Shown: positions 1-10,761 of the stretch, in pieces
Position numbering within the stretch: the first letter of the stretch is position 1
How the letters are laid out: each line of letters opens with the position of its first letter
NCBI GenBank assembly: GCA_016946835.1
Contig: JACVTC010000017.1
Coordinates: 827,001-891,000, forward strand
Direction: 5' to 3'
Origin: Neocallimastix lanati (nom. inval.)
Lineage: Eukaryota; Neocallimastigomycota; Neocallimastigomycetes; Neocallimastigales; Neocallimastigaceae
Length of the DNA stretch: 64,000 bases
Notes under the pieces: model-generated
The model's database searches: none
What the model saw: the letters and a program-made list of their open reading frames with translations, nothing else
What the model was told of the DNA's origin: nothing
Made by a program: the position numbers and the translations under genes

Positions 1-1745
1 TTCAGAGGCATTGACCTACAAGCCTGCATTTTTAGGGTTGACGCTCCTGGTTAGTTTGCGCTTATACTTTCGGAATAGCAATCCTTGTGGAGTCTCAATC
101 TATTGGTGAACCGGTAACTCAGTTAGCGCTAAGTTATTTCCATAAATTGTCGAATGATACTATTACCTTTAATGGATTAAAAGATCTCCATGATATAATT
201 CACAACCGAATGGAATTAGATACTGTTAGCTTATATATAAAACCCGAGAATTATGATATAAAAGATTATGCGAAAATGGTAAACTCTTTTTTCTATACAA
301 GACTAGTCCTAGGCATAATTTCTATAAAGAGAGCCGCAGATCTCACCAAGAATGGCGTTTTTGAATAATCACCAGAAATGATTTGAATCTTTAACAAAAC
401 ATCATATTCCTTTTTATAATTCAAATTAATAATATCTGAATCTCTTCCACCAAGAAGGAAGTTATATAATTGGTACTATGTCACATATATATTTACACAC
501 TCATTATTCAGAAATTTACTTAAATTAAAACGATTTTCACCAATTAAACTATTCACTAAATTAATAGCAACGATACTATTATTTTAACTATCACTAATAT
601 TTATATTTCTATTTTAACTATCACTGATTCTAATATTATTAACAATATTATTTCAATTGTTATTATTATTAATATTATATAATTCATTACTACTATCAGA
701 ATCTGTACTTGATTCTATATTATTCATAGTTGCAATAACAGTGTTTTCATTACTATTTGATATTGGATAATATTTAGAAATAATATAAAATTTTCCAATA
801 TCCATGAAAAATTTCATTCGAAATTCACTGAAAAGATAGCATTTAGAAAACCAATGTTCCAATCGAGGATTACTATTTTTTCTATAACAATAAGGACACC
901 TTTTGGGATAGTCTTCTTCAATCATTTTGGCAACTTTGGTAACACAAGCATCATATTTATATCCATATCTGGCACGAAGTACCCATCAAAAGCCAATGGT
1001 TAATTCAGGATACATGAAGTTGAACTATAGGTAGTCTCTAGTTTTTTTAAATTTATTTTTCTTGTAAGCCTTAGCTTTTATTGATTTTCCTGTCACATCT
1101 CTATTCCAGTAAAAGTTTACAATCTCTGTTTTTAATGGAAATTTATCTAATTTGTCGGCTATTCCCATCAGAAAATCCCTCAATCCAGTATAACTCTAGA
1201 TTAACTAGTGTCTGTGTACTTCTCATTCTTTATTTATTAGATCCAAGTAGAGGTGTATAATACGAAACTTAACCAATTAGTATAGTTGAAAATAACATTC
1301 GTTTATAAGGATATGAATATGTTGATTTTTAAGAAATCCTTTTATGGAATAAAGTGCTTTTATTACTTTATTATTTATTCTCTGTATAATAAGATTCAAT
1401 TCTAAATCATTTGAAAACGGTACATGTAAGTAGATATAGCAATTCGTTTTAGGTAAGTCTTGACTTGAAAGATAAAATGTAGGGTTACAATTATTAAGAA
1501 ATCTTGAAATTTCCTTTCATACTACTAAACTTGTGCATTTATTGATACTAAATTGTATTTCATTATTTCTAGACCATTTATTTTCAAATTTTACCAATTT
1601 CTTTAGTTGAGTTCTTGTTTGAGCATATAACACAATTTCATCTTCAAAAAGATCTCCACAACAATGTTTATCACCAATAAAGATTCCATATTTATCACAT
1701 CTATTATAAATATCATTAATGAGCAGGTTAAATAAAATTAGTGAG
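1..1745 (-). mobile_element. LINE E-type, 5'-truncated and decayed copy
   Basis: This is the 3' part of a non-LTR retrotransposon on the minus strand, running off the left edge. Reading right to left, it starts inside the reverse transcriptase (an ILFNLLINDI stretch near 1735, followed by GDLFEDE where an intact copy has GLFADD). It continues through the RT thumb and reaches a zinc-finger segment at 925-653 (CPYCYRKN then HWFSKC). After the finger comes an Asn/Ser-rich stretch and a FLLGG-like segment near 455. A copy of the same family lies on the plus strand at 20522-22130, about 85% alike by eye. The active-site change, stops and frameshifts show it is dead. The part from about 75 to 297 does not match the other copy well and may be a small foreign insert. 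Confidence 0.8.
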
Positions 1746-1839
1746 TGAAGTTTTTCACTTAAACGTCTTCGTTCCCCAGTATTGAAATGTAGCACATTTA
1801 AAGCTAAAATTCCACCAAGAAGGAATATATAAATATATC
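1746..1839 (-). mobile_element. LINE H-type sliver
   Basis: About 90 bp on the minus strand encode IYIFLLGGILALNVLHF followed by NTGERRRLSEKL. This matches the C-terminal region of the intact H element (YLFLLGGTLVLNELHF, near 59216-59270). It sits between the tail of the F-type fragment and the truncated start of the E-type copy, so it is one more link in the same-orientation chain. Confidence 0.65.
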
Positions 1840-2366
1840 TTTTTTTTTCTTTTTTTTTTTTTTTTTTTTTTAACAGCACCAAAAATTGTATCATTTTTAT
1901 TATTTAAATAGTTAATAAAATACATGAAATAAAAGAAAAAAAGATAAAAGTATAAACAAAAAAACACAAAATAAAATAAAATAATGGTATAATATATTCT
2001 CCTTTCATTTAATTAATATCAGTAAGACTTCACAAAGGCATTATTATACTGTAGTACAATAATTATACTATAGTACAATAATTATATTTGACTTCACAAT
2101 GTTAATTATAATTTTAAGATACGAAATTATGATCTTCATTCATTGTGCTAGCCCTGCTGGCCTGTCTTATTGTTTCTTTAGCATTGACGCTCTTGGTAGT
2201 AGTAGTGTGATTCAATTTGAACTCATTGACTAATAGTAATAGGAATAATCGATTGAAGAAGAGCCGCACTAAACATCAACAATGGAGTATCAGAATAAGC
2301 ATCTGATTTCATCTAGCACTTAAATAGATCCTTCCATTCCCTTGTACTGTTATTAATACTTCTTCC
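1840..2366 (-). mobile_element. LINE F-type 3' fragment with poly(A)
   Basis: This is the 3' end of the F family on the minus strand, matching 50570-51106. It begins (at 2366) in the codons for GGRSINNSTREW, passes the conserved TKSVNA motif (complement of 2193-2209), and has the family 3' UTR. It ends in an A tail, seen as T's at 1840-1871 with one C. Similarity to the full-length F copy is about 90% by eye. The upstream part is missing, as is usual for 5'-truncated LINE insertions. Confidence 0.8.
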
Positions 2367-2430
2367 TTTTTTTTTTTAGACTTAGAGAAGAACTTTAATT
2401 TATAATAATAATAAATTTACATGATTTAAT
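2367..2430 (-). mobile_element. LINE D-type 3' terminal sliver
   Basis: A T run at 2367-2377 followed by agacttagagaag is the complement of a D-type 3' end (…CTCTAAGTCTA then A's). The same terminus is seen at 3049-3110. Only the last 50 or so bases of the element are present. Confidence 0.6.
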
Positions 2431-2435
2431 TTTTT

Positions 2436-2564
2436 TTATAGACTTGGAAGAGAATACACTTAAAGTGCTTTATTAAATAGATTAAAATATTTTTATGTAT
2501 TACATTTTTTAAAAAAAAAAACATTTTATAATTTAAAGTTGAAAAAAAATGTATGTAAATGATT

Positions 2565-2603
<39 letters not shown>

Positions 2604-3045
2604 TTAATCATAAAAAAAATTTAATATAATAAAGAATAAAAAGAAGTTCAAAAGTAAAAAAAAAATTCGGTGTCATATATACTATGTGTAGTAACATGAT
2701 CACCAGTTAGATCTAAAATAATAAAACAAAGAAGTAACATCTTTGAAATAGATAGTGTGGTATCCACTAAACTCTCCCCTGAACTATAAGAAAGATCATT
2801 AAAAGTTGAATTACTTATTATAGGTTCTATGTTTGGAACTGTGCTGTTAGTAAATGTGTATTGATGAGAATTAACTGCACTATTCTTTGCCATACCGGTA
2901 CGACGTTGGCACTCTTTATAATGAAAGTGTTTTTGCTAAACCTTTCAAAAAGTAACTCAAGAGAGCTACTTATGATTGATATTGTATTAGCAAGATATTC
3001 CACAAGCCCCACAATATACGGAACAGTAGACACCTATTAAGAGAT

Positions 3046-3047
<2 letters not shown>
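2436..3047 (-). mobile_element. LINE H-like 3' fragment
   Basis: The minus strand encodes STVPYIVGLVEYLAN, then IISSSLELLFERF, then SGESLVDTTLSISKMLLL. These match the C-terminal tail of the intact H element (VGLAEFLTRAIPIISSSFEL, then SGESLVDTTLSILRMLLL). The 3' end reads AATAAAGCACTTTAAGTG then TATTCTCTTCCAAGTCTA, close to the H terminus at 59757-59793. A frame change separates the two matching parts. Homopolymer runs (A's at 2569-2597 on the plus strand) interrupt the 3' UTR. Confidence 0.7.
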
Positions 3048-3048
<1 letters not shown>

Positions 3049-3081
<33 letters not shown>

Positions 3082-3786
3082 CTTAGAGAATAACTTTATT
3101 TAATTTATAATAATAATAAAATTACATGATTTTAAAGAAATAAAAAAATAATAAAATACATGAAATAAAATATTATATATTATAAAATTATAAAAGTGCG
3201 TTAGAAGCAATAGCCTCTAACTTTTCCCATTCCTCGATAATAACACCACGTCCATTATTGTGAGTAATAATTTCAGTATTAGTGTTATCAATCGAATCTG
3301 TATCTGGAGGTGAAAATCCATGCCTTATCATTTCGACGTCGACGCTCTTGGTAACGGTAGATTCAACGGAATACCATTTCATCATCAAACTAAAAGATCG
3401 ACAAATTAATGGTATTACGTTTGTTAGAAACTCCGCAATCCCCACAAAATACGGAACAGTTGACGAAGTTGAACTTTGTTTAAAAATATTGTCAACTAAT
3501 TGTCTTTGTTCCCCATCATTAACTTTAATTTTTGAATATATTGAACGCCCACCAAGAAGTGCACTCAATATATAATAATAAATATTATTATCATAATCCT
3601 TTTCTGAATCAAAAGAAACATCCAAGGATTATTGTTCAATTATCAATGCAAACTTCAAAAAGAGATCATCTAGAAAAGGTAAAGATTTATTTCTGTAATT
3701 TTCCAATTCTTTACAGGCAAAGATCCAGTGAGAAAAGCTAGGTACACTAACACCACAACAAGGGCAACATTTAGGGCAATCTTCTG
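3049..3786 (-). mobile_element. LINE D-type 3' end, two joined pieces
   Basis: The minus strand of 3188-3625 encodes a 145-residue C-terminal segment differing at only about two residues from the end of LINE I (54420-54856), so it moved recently. Its A tail is the T run at 3049-3078. The outer part, 3661-3786, carries the zinc finger (CCPCCGVSVPSFSHWIFAC) and is shared with the 3' flank of transporter copy 2. The 9-mer agagatcat occurs at 3661-3669 and again at 3040-3048. It therefore brackets 3049-3660 as a target-site duplication would, and marks that block as a separate insertion. Confidence 0.75.
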
Positions 3787-4542
3787 AATTGGTTGAATAA
3801 AATAATTGTATAATGTATAATTTAATACTTTTGAAATTAAAAATAACTTTATCAAATTAAATATTAAAATTTATTTAAGATATATAACTTTCATATTTAC
3901 TCTCATATTTACTTTATATTATTAAAATATATCCTTTACTCAACAACTTTTACCAACTCCTACCTTTCATATTTCAATATATTACATTTAAACATTACCA
4001 ATAAAACTTAATACTCTTCCAACATTTTACAAAAACTATGACTACAATAACACAAACATTATTTAATTACATTAATTATTACAAATTCATTCCCTCTTAC
4101 TATATTTCTAAATTTAAAACACACAAACAATAAATAAATAATTAATTAAAATTTAAAATTTTTACTTCACTTTTTGATTTTTATTTTTTCTATTTTATTT
4201 AAATTTTTATTTTTTAATTTTTATTTAAATTTTTATTTTAATTTTTATTTTATTATTTGAATATTTTGAACAACAATTGAAATTAATTTTTATTTTATTT
4301 TTATTCTTTTTTATTTTCTTATTTAATTTTAATTTTATTTTATTATTTTTATCCTATTATAAAATTTCTATTTCTTTTATTTTGTTTCTTTTATCATTAA
4401 GTTCATTATTAATCTTACTTTTAATAAAGAGTAAAATTAATATTTCTATTAATTTTCAATTTATTGCACTAATATTATCATTTAATAAAATAATCTTCTT
4501 TTAACCTTAATCTTTTTTCCTATTATCTCACTTTCAAGACAT
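3787..4542 (-). other. Transporter copy 1 3' flank, very AT-rich
   Basis: About 750 bp of almost pure A/T downstream of copy 1, with no coding potential beyond low-complexity translations. It should hold the 3' UTR and polyadenylation signals, but I cannot fix a cleavage site. Most of it (down to about 3880) is also present downstream of copies 2 and 3. Confidence 0.6.
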
Positions 4543-6060
4543 TTAAGCCTTACCAGCCATCTTAGCATCCATTTCATCAATACTAAGACCCTTACATTCA
4601 ATAACGTAGAATTGAGAGTAAACCCAGGCAAGGAGACAAGCAGCAGCGAAAAGAAGGAAAGTCTTAGTAGACCAGGCCTTCATAAGAGCTGGACCGACGA
4701 AAGCAATAATCCAGTTGTTAAGGAAGTTAGAGACGGTACCAACAGCAGAACCCTTGACTCTGACACGGAGTGGGAAAACTTCAGCTTGGTAGACCCATGG
4801 GACTGGACCCCAGGTCCAGGCGAAGGAGAAGACGAATAAGAAGACAGAGGCGACAGCAAGGTATTGCCAGACTTTACCATTGTTAGTTTGAGTTGAGCAA
4901 GCCCAAGTGGAAACGTGGAAGACCATCATCATAAGAGATCCAACAACTAATAAAGTCTTACGACCTAATCTTTCAATACCCCACATACCTGGGAAGGTAG
5001 AAACGAAGTTGACAAAGTTGTTGATAATTGGAAGAACAACAGTAGACATGAACTTAGAGAAACCAATTTCATCGTAAATTTGAGATTGGTAGTACATAAT
5101 AACGTTAATACCAGTCCATTGTTGGAAAAGTTGCATTAAGAAGGTAATGAAGGTACGACGACGAATAACTGGTGAGAAAAGTTCACCGAAGGATGAGGAT
5201 CCAGCAGCACGAGTAGCAGCAACATCTTCTTGAATAGCCTTAAGTTCACTTTGGACAAGTTCGTCAGAGGTAGAGGTAGCGTTAAGCTTGGCTAAAACTT
5301 CAACAGCTTCTTCATCACGGTCCTTAGAACATAACCAACGTGGTGACTTTGGAAGGAAACTCATAAGAATGGCAAGACCAAGACCTGGAACAACTTGGAA
5401 TAAAAGAGCAAATCTCCATTCGAAGTTGGCAACTTCAGCCCAGATATCAGATCTAGTTACACCTAAACCAGCTGGACTAGAGTTAGTGTAGTACCAGACA
5501 ATAGAGTTAATGATGGCAGCAACAATAATACCGAAAGTAGTCATAAGTTGGTAGCAGGAAGAAAGAGTACCTCTAATCTTGGCTGGAGCTACTTCAGAAA
5601 TGTAAGTTGGACAAAGGACACCATTACAACCAATGGAAAGACCAGTAATAAGACGACCAACGGCAATCATAATCCAAGAACGAGCAGAAAGACCTTGAAT
5701 GACAGCACCACAAGTGAAGATACAGGCACCAATCATAATGGTTCTTTGACGACCATACTTTTCACCAAGGTAAGTAGCCATAAGAGCACCACAGAGGGCA
5801 CCAAGGACGAAACTGGAGGTAATAATACCTTCAAGAGTAGCCTTGTTACCAGCTTCAGTTAACTTACGGTACATCATCTTAGCCTTATCAGTAGTATCCT
5901 TACCATTTTCATCAAGAGCATCACCATTCCAGCTGTGGAATTTGAAGAAGATACGGAAAGCGTCCATAACAAGGACGACGTTCATGACACCGACTTCGTA
6001 ACCGAAAAGAAGACCACCAAATGAGGCAGTAAGTGCGACTAAAAATTGAAACTTGTTCAT
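4543..6060 (-). CDS. MFS hexose transporter, copy 1
   Basis: A 505-residue sugar porter of the major facilitator superfamily, expected in the plasma membrane with 12 helices, importing hexoses. Family signatures in order: GEKYGRQ at residues 99-105 (loop 2-3), GRLITGLSIG at 135-144, YISEVAPAKIRG at 153-164, PKSPRWL at 237-243 (usual PESPRWL), QQWTGINVIMYY at 313-324 (sugar-binding helix 7), ERLGRK at 363-368, GPVPWVYQAEVFP at 418-430, and ECKGLS at 488-493 where most members have PETKG. Length is normal and there is no intron. The start is the only ATG at the head of the domain, in an A-rich context. Codon use favours GGT, CTT, GTC and AAG, unlike the surrounding AT-rich DNA, which suggests high expression. 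Identical in protein to copies 2 and 3. The exact substrate cannot be told from sequence. Confidence 0.97.
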   Translation of the reverse strand: MNKFQFLVALTASFGGLLFGYEVGVMNVVLVMDAFRIFFKFHSWNGDALDENGKDTTDKAKMMYRKLTEAGNKATLEGIITSSFVLGALCGALMATYLGEKYGRQRTIMIGACIFTCGAVIQGLSARSWIMIAVGRLITGLSIGCNGVLCPTYISEVAPAKIRGTLSSCYQLMTTFGIIVAAIINSIVWYYTNSSPAGLGVTRSDIWAEVANFEWRFALLFQVVPGLGLAILMSFLPKSPRWLCSKDRDEEAVEVLAKLNATSTSDELVQSELKAIQEDVAATRAAGSSSFGELFSPVIRRRTFITFLMQLFQQWTGINVIMYYQSQIYDEIGFSKFMSTVVLPIINNFVNFVSTFPGMWGIERLGRKTLLVVGSLMMMVFHVSTWACSTQTNNGKVWQYLAVASVFLFVFSFAWTWGPVPWVYQAEVFPLRVRVKGSAVGTVSNFLNNWIIAFVGPALMKAWSTKTFLLFAAACLLAWVYSQFYVIECKGLSIDEMDAKMAGKA

Positions 6061-6146
6061 TTTTTTTAAACTTAACTTAAATTAATTATATTATTACTTA
6101 TTTAATAATATTTTGTTTTTTTAAATTTTTACACGGAAATTTTCTA

Positions 6147-6155
6147 CTTTTTATA
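6147..6155 (-). promoter_or_regulatory. Probable TATA box, transporter copy 1
   Basis: TATAAAAAG on the minus strand lies 87 bp upstream of the start codon and is conserved in all three copies, inside an otherwise drifting AT-rich flank. About 95 bp further upstream is the conserved, relatively GC-rich word CGGAGCAAGTG, which could be an activator site (inference). Confidence 0.5.
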
Positions 6156-6284
6156 GTGATTATTGTCGAGTACTATTAACCAGCTCATTCATTTTATATT
6201 AATAAATATGTTCATAATATATGGATATGATATAATGATACACTTGCTCCGTATATTAACAATATTAATATTGTAAAAAATTTT

Positions 6285-7612
6285 ATATATTGGCTGGTTT
6301 CAACTATTCAATTAAAAATTAATATTAAAAATTTGTAATAATAAATCTTATTACCTATAATAAATAAATATAATTTAATTACATATGATTATAATTGAAA
6401 AAAATAAAAAAATATATATAATAAAAAAAGAAAAATCGAAACAATTCTATATAAAAATATTAATAATATTATATAATACAATATATAATAATAAAATTGT
6501 ATTTTATTTTTTTTAAATTAAAGCATAAATACAAAAAATAATAAATAAAGTTTATTAAATATATACAATTTTTAATATATATATTCTAAAGTAATTATTT
6601 GATATGAAATAGAAATAAAAACTCTAATTAATAATAAATTTATGTTAATTAAAAAATGTAGTAAAAGCATAAATTTATGTATTAATCTAGTTTTTATTGT
6701 ATTTATATTAAAATTAATTTATATTTAATAATTAATGAAAGTAAATCAATATTTATTCTTTAATATAGGAAAACTTAATTATAGTAAATAATTATAAAAG
6801 AGAAAAATACTTAGAAATAGTTTAGTTCTTTGTCAAAAAATAATAAATACTATATTATAGTAATTCTTTAGATCAAGATATAAAAATAAATATTAATTTT
6901 AGGAATAAATGTTAGTTTACATTTTAAATAATGATAAGTAAATGTAATTCTAAATAAATAAAATTTAAATAAAATATTTTTTATAAAACATATAAATTAT
7001 ATCCCCCATTTAAAAGAACAAACTTAAATGAAACGAACCTGAAATTCGTTCTTTATCATAGTTCAATTCTTATTTAATATAAAAATAGGGACTTTTTTTT
7101 ATTAATCATCAACCTTAATATATTAATAATAAATTGATTTAATATAATTTTAAATATTATTGTTTTTTTAATTAAAAGTACATATTAAATATTAAATATA
7201 AAAATTTTATTCATTTTTATAATTATTTGAATTAGAATTAGTATAATTTTTAATTAAAAAATAAAATCATATATATTTTTATAAAAAATATATTTGTGAA
7301 ATTTTCGTTTCAAAATAAATTATTGTATTATAAAACATTAAATTTTTTTCTGGTATTTATGAATTTTAAAGAATTAATAAAAATTGAAATTCTTTTTCTT
7401 TTTTTATTTTTATAATGCAAAATAAATTATTTTAATTACTAATATTCTAATATATTATTATTTAATTAATTATATATTAATTTATATTTAACTGTAATTA
7501 TTAGTATTATGATAATAGGATTTATCTTATTTTTTTATAATATAAATAAATACAACCATTATGTAATTTAAAATAAAATTAATATTTGTAATATATGAAG
7601 CAAATATAAAAA
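6285..7612. other. AT desert
   Basis: About 1.3 kb of A/T-dominated DNA with no ORF, no clear repeat and no RNA gene that I can support. The only departures are a short C run at about 7002 and two adjacent small hairpins at 7006-7060 (CATTTAA…TTAAATG and ACGAA…TTCGT). Confidence 0.6.
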
Positions 7613-7930
7613 TAAATATAAGTAGTGGGTTTTAAATAATGTTAGTTTAGTAAATTTTATTAATAAAATTATAATATTCGTACAATTAAAATAATAATTC
7701 TAATTTCAAGAGAGTTCGCTATTTCTAATATAAATAATTTAAACTATTTATAAGAAATAGGTAATATATTAATTATATATTCTAATAAATAGAACTATAT
7801 AAATTTTATATGAATTAAAGTATTATAATTATTATAATTATAATATTACATATTGAAATAAAATAAAATAAAATAATTATTAATAGATATAAATTTAATA
7901 TTTAATATTAAACAAATATGTTACTACACA
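7613..7930 (-). repeat. Dispersed repeat, LTR-like, copy 1
   Basis: About 320 bp match 22189-22440 and adjoining bases in reverse complement. Shared words include agtgggttttaaataatg at the left and TGTGTAGTAACA at the right end (read on the minus strand). The right end forms a short palindrome, CAAATATGT…ACATATTTG. The other copy continues into sequence with LTR-like features, so this may be a partial LTR. No coding sequence is present. Confidence 0.5.
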
Positions 7931-8103
7931 TATTTGTTTTATATCAATATTAAATTAATTTCTATATTAATTTATTATCAAAATCTTTACATATTATATT
8001 TTATAACTAAAATATAATATTTAGCTATATTAGATTCTTATATTTTATTTATATTAAATATTTATATTATTATTTTATTTTATATTATCAATATCAAACT
8101 TAT

Positions 8104-8635
8104 ATTAATACTATTACGCATAAGGTTCCTGGTTCGACCCCTCCCTATGCCTGTAACGTTTTTTCCACTGGTTTTTCGTTATCAGGTGGTTAGGGTTTTC
8201 AGGTAAGTATTATACCCATTTGATACCCCTATATCTCTAATTCAACTTTCATCGATTTACACTTCTTGCAGGCCTGAGAGGGTTGAGTGTGTATGGCAAG
8301 TTTCTTAAGAGGAGATACCCAACATATGGTGACATATGAAAAATTTAATTATCCTTACTTATAGGTATGTTATGGAACAATTTTCACGTGATCCCTGGAG
8401 ATTGTGGCTGCAAGACCCAATTGTAAGATTATCGTACAATGACAAGCAGTAATTATACTTCTGTAAGGAGCGCCAATGCAGAGTAACTGTAAGGCAATCC
8501 AGCAGGGACGGGACCACCTACTAAATAGGAAGTTAGATAAGGGCTCTAGTAATAAACCATTGTATGTCTACGGATGTGCAGCTGGGGAGAAATCCTGCTA
8601 CGGTCGTTAAAAAAAAAAAAAATTAATACTATTAC
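8104..8635 (+). mobile_element. SINE-like retroposon with 14-bp target-site duplication
   Basis: A block with clearly higher GC than its surroundings (8118-8621) ends in 14 A's. It is bracketed by perfect copies of ATTAATACTATTAC at 8104-8117 and 8622-8635, so it is a retroposed unit of about 500 bp. No ORF of useful length is present, so it is non-autonomous. Near the 5' end, GGTTCGACCCC resembles a pol III B box (T arm of a tRNA), but no A box is seen. The unit may be tRNA-derived and 5'-truncated. The 3' end (…GCTACGGTCGTTAAAA) resembles the LINE F end (…GCTGCCGTTAAAA), which suggests F-type machinery moved it. It also contains CAGGTAAGT and TTCTTGCAG about 75 bp apart, which look like unspliced intron borders. 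Confidence 0.75.
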
Positions 8636-9180
8636 ATATTCATATTAATAATTAATATTTTAATAATTAATTATTTTATATAAATACATGTTTAAATCTT
8701 TTAATTAATCCTTTGTAGGATTATTGCAATTTAAATTATAGTAATAATTGTATAAAATAATAATGTAATAAAATATTATTAAGATTAAATAAAATTTATA
8801 TTTTAAATAAAAACTTAATTATAAAATTTACTAATAACAATATGTTTTAAATAAGAGTAAAATTAAATTATTAATTAATTACTATAATTTGGCATCTTGA
8901 CCTAATCGTTAAGACCAAATTATCTCAAAACTTTGACATCCAATTATGGGAACACATCCTAAAGAGTACAATGTAAAGAATAATAATTAATTTTTATTAA
9001 AATAAAAAATAATTATTAATCTTTATTAAATAAAATAATAATTATTTAATAGAATTTATTAACTTTCTAATATATAATTATTATTAATAATTTATAATTA
9101 ATATTATAAAAATTATTATTCTTTATCATTGTATTAATATAATAATATTAAAGTAATTAAACATTAATATTTTTTATATT
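8636..9180. other. AT-rich interval
   Basis: No gene seen. At 8891-8925 the words TGGCATCTTGACC and TAATCGTTAAGACC recall the D-arm half of a tRNA, but no T arm or acceptor stem follows, so no tRNA is called. Confidence 0.5.
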
Positions 9181-10761
9181 TGTTAAAATAACATCCTCCT
9201 TCGAATATATACTTTGTAATTGTAGTAAATTTATTAAGAAGTATTCGAATAAAATATATTAGATATTTGTAGTGATATTTATTCTTCTAAGTTTGTAACA
9301 TTTTATATTTTATTTAAATGAAGGATATTTCTAATTTCGGGAATTGTGTATGAATTTTTATTAAATAAATGTATTTTCAGTTATATATTCAATATTGATT
9401 TATCAAAAATATATAGATTAGTTAAATGTAATGATTCGCGTATTATCATATTGAGTATTTAGTCATGTCATAAACATTTCAAATATTTGGTTATAAATAG
9501 TATCAAAAATACTTATCTCGCTTCCCCGTAAAATCCAAATATTTTATATCAATTGAATTTTGGATTTTCTTGCTATAATATCTATATGTAATATCTTGTG
9601 TATGTATATTATTTATCATAAATAATTTTAGGTTATATGATGTTCTTCACTCGAAGGCATCTTACAATCACACTTAGTGGTTTAATGAGTTATAACTCTT
9701 CCATGTTATGTTGTTATTAACTTATAGTTCTTATATATATTTGTTAAAATAAATGTAGATACGTCCGAATGTTGTTAAATTTAATGCTTTTTCAGTTTAG
9801 CAATAACTGATGCTTTTGGATTAGCAATAATTGGTTATTGGGAATGTTATATAAACTACATATCATCTTGTGGTAAAATCAATAAGATTTTTGTTATAAT
9901 AAGTAATTAGTTATCTTGAATAGTTTCAAATATAGTCAGATGAGATTAAAACTTCATCGAATTATATAACTAATTGGTTAAGTATTATACTTTCTTGTAT
10001 TGAAGTATCTAGGAATCTTTGTTTGTAATTACACGTGTACAGTTAATTGTATAAATATATGCTTTGGACAGCTTAGTAATAACCAAGTTGTGTACTTCTG
10101 TTTTTAAGAGGTAACCAAAATGTCACTCTTCGTGGATAAGATGAAACCTTTTATATCTTCTCTTTTGTAGATTTAGTATGAACCTTAAGACTGCTTACAG
10201 TGTTGTAGTTCTATTATGTTTTATGAAATTATTATGCTTATTTTATTTGTCATAATATTACCTTATATTTTGTATTTGATATTTGTGACGTTTTGTGGAT
10301 TAACGAATATCTCATTATTAAACCATTATTAATGGTTTATTTGTAATTCAAGTTTTAATTAATTTTGGTTGAATACTCGTTAGGTTTTACAAAAATCATT
10401 AGCTTTCTTTGGTGTTATAAAATTAGTATTTTTAGTTTATAAATTTAATTAACATTTTAATTAATATTTTTATTTTATTACAACTTTTATTATAATTTTA
10501 AATATTAAATAGTTTATTATAAATAAATAGGATATATTGTATTAATATATAATTTATATAAAGTTTTAAAAAATTTTTATTTTTATAAGCCTCTTTCATA
10601 TAGTTAATATTAAAACATGTATTTAATGTATTAAAATATGTATGATCCATCAAATGCATTTTGTATGTATAAATAGCATTAAATTATGTATTCTTAAAAA
10701 ATAAGCCTTTTGCTTCAAATAAATAAAGTTAATAATTAAACAAATATTGAGATTTTTAACA
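9181..10761 (+). mobile_element. LTR-like region (fossil, family uncertain)
   Basis: About 1.6 kb with noticeably more G and C than its neighbours and no ORF. TGTTAAAATA occurs at 9181 and again at 9742, and TTTTTAACA ends at 10761, giving TG…CA ends in inverted relation. An AATAAA signal precedes the right end. The bases after it (TTTGGTTTCTGTC) faintly recall a tRNA-Met primer-binding site. It could be one LTR of about 1 kb (9742-10761) plus part of another. No target-site duplication is visible. It looks old. Confidence 0.35.

Larger units (their letters stand above)
3661..6284. repeat. Left arm of large inverted repeat
   Basis: This block is near-identical, in reverse complement, to 16066-18691. 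It holds transporter copy 1 with about 220 bp upstream and about 880 bp downstream. Identity on the outer side stops at the motif ATGATCTCT (read on the minus strand) inside a D-type LINE fragment. On the inner side it fades just beyond the conserved CGGAGCAAGTG element of the promoter region. Confidence 0.88.

Noticed and set aside
87-368. A 93-codon open frame on the plus strand
   Set aside because: Its right part is antisense to the E-type LINE 3' region. No family is recognisable, and the start codon would not be ATG.
4612-5862. Antisense open frames inside transporter copy 1, repeated in copies 2 and 3
   Set aside because: They mirror the codon bias of the transporter, have no family features, and recur only because the DNA is the same.
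4543-6060. Transporter copies as retrocopies (intronless)
   Set aside because: Shared sequence extends upstream of the TATA box, there is no A tail, and copy ends differ, so DNA-level duplication fits better.
7006-7075. Two adjacent hairpins, one with a 5-bp stem and a 7-base loop like an anticodon arm
   Set aside because: Position 33 is not T, the T arm does not pair, and no acceptor stem fits.
8118-8621. Group I intron or HDV-type ribozyme in the GC-rich block
   Set aside because: No convincing P, Q, R and S core or double-pseudoknot layout could be found by eye.
8885-8960. tRNA-like D-arm words (CCTAATCGTTAAGACC)
   Set aside because: No acceptor stem, anticodon arm or T arm could be paired, so no tRNA or pseudo-tRNA is called.
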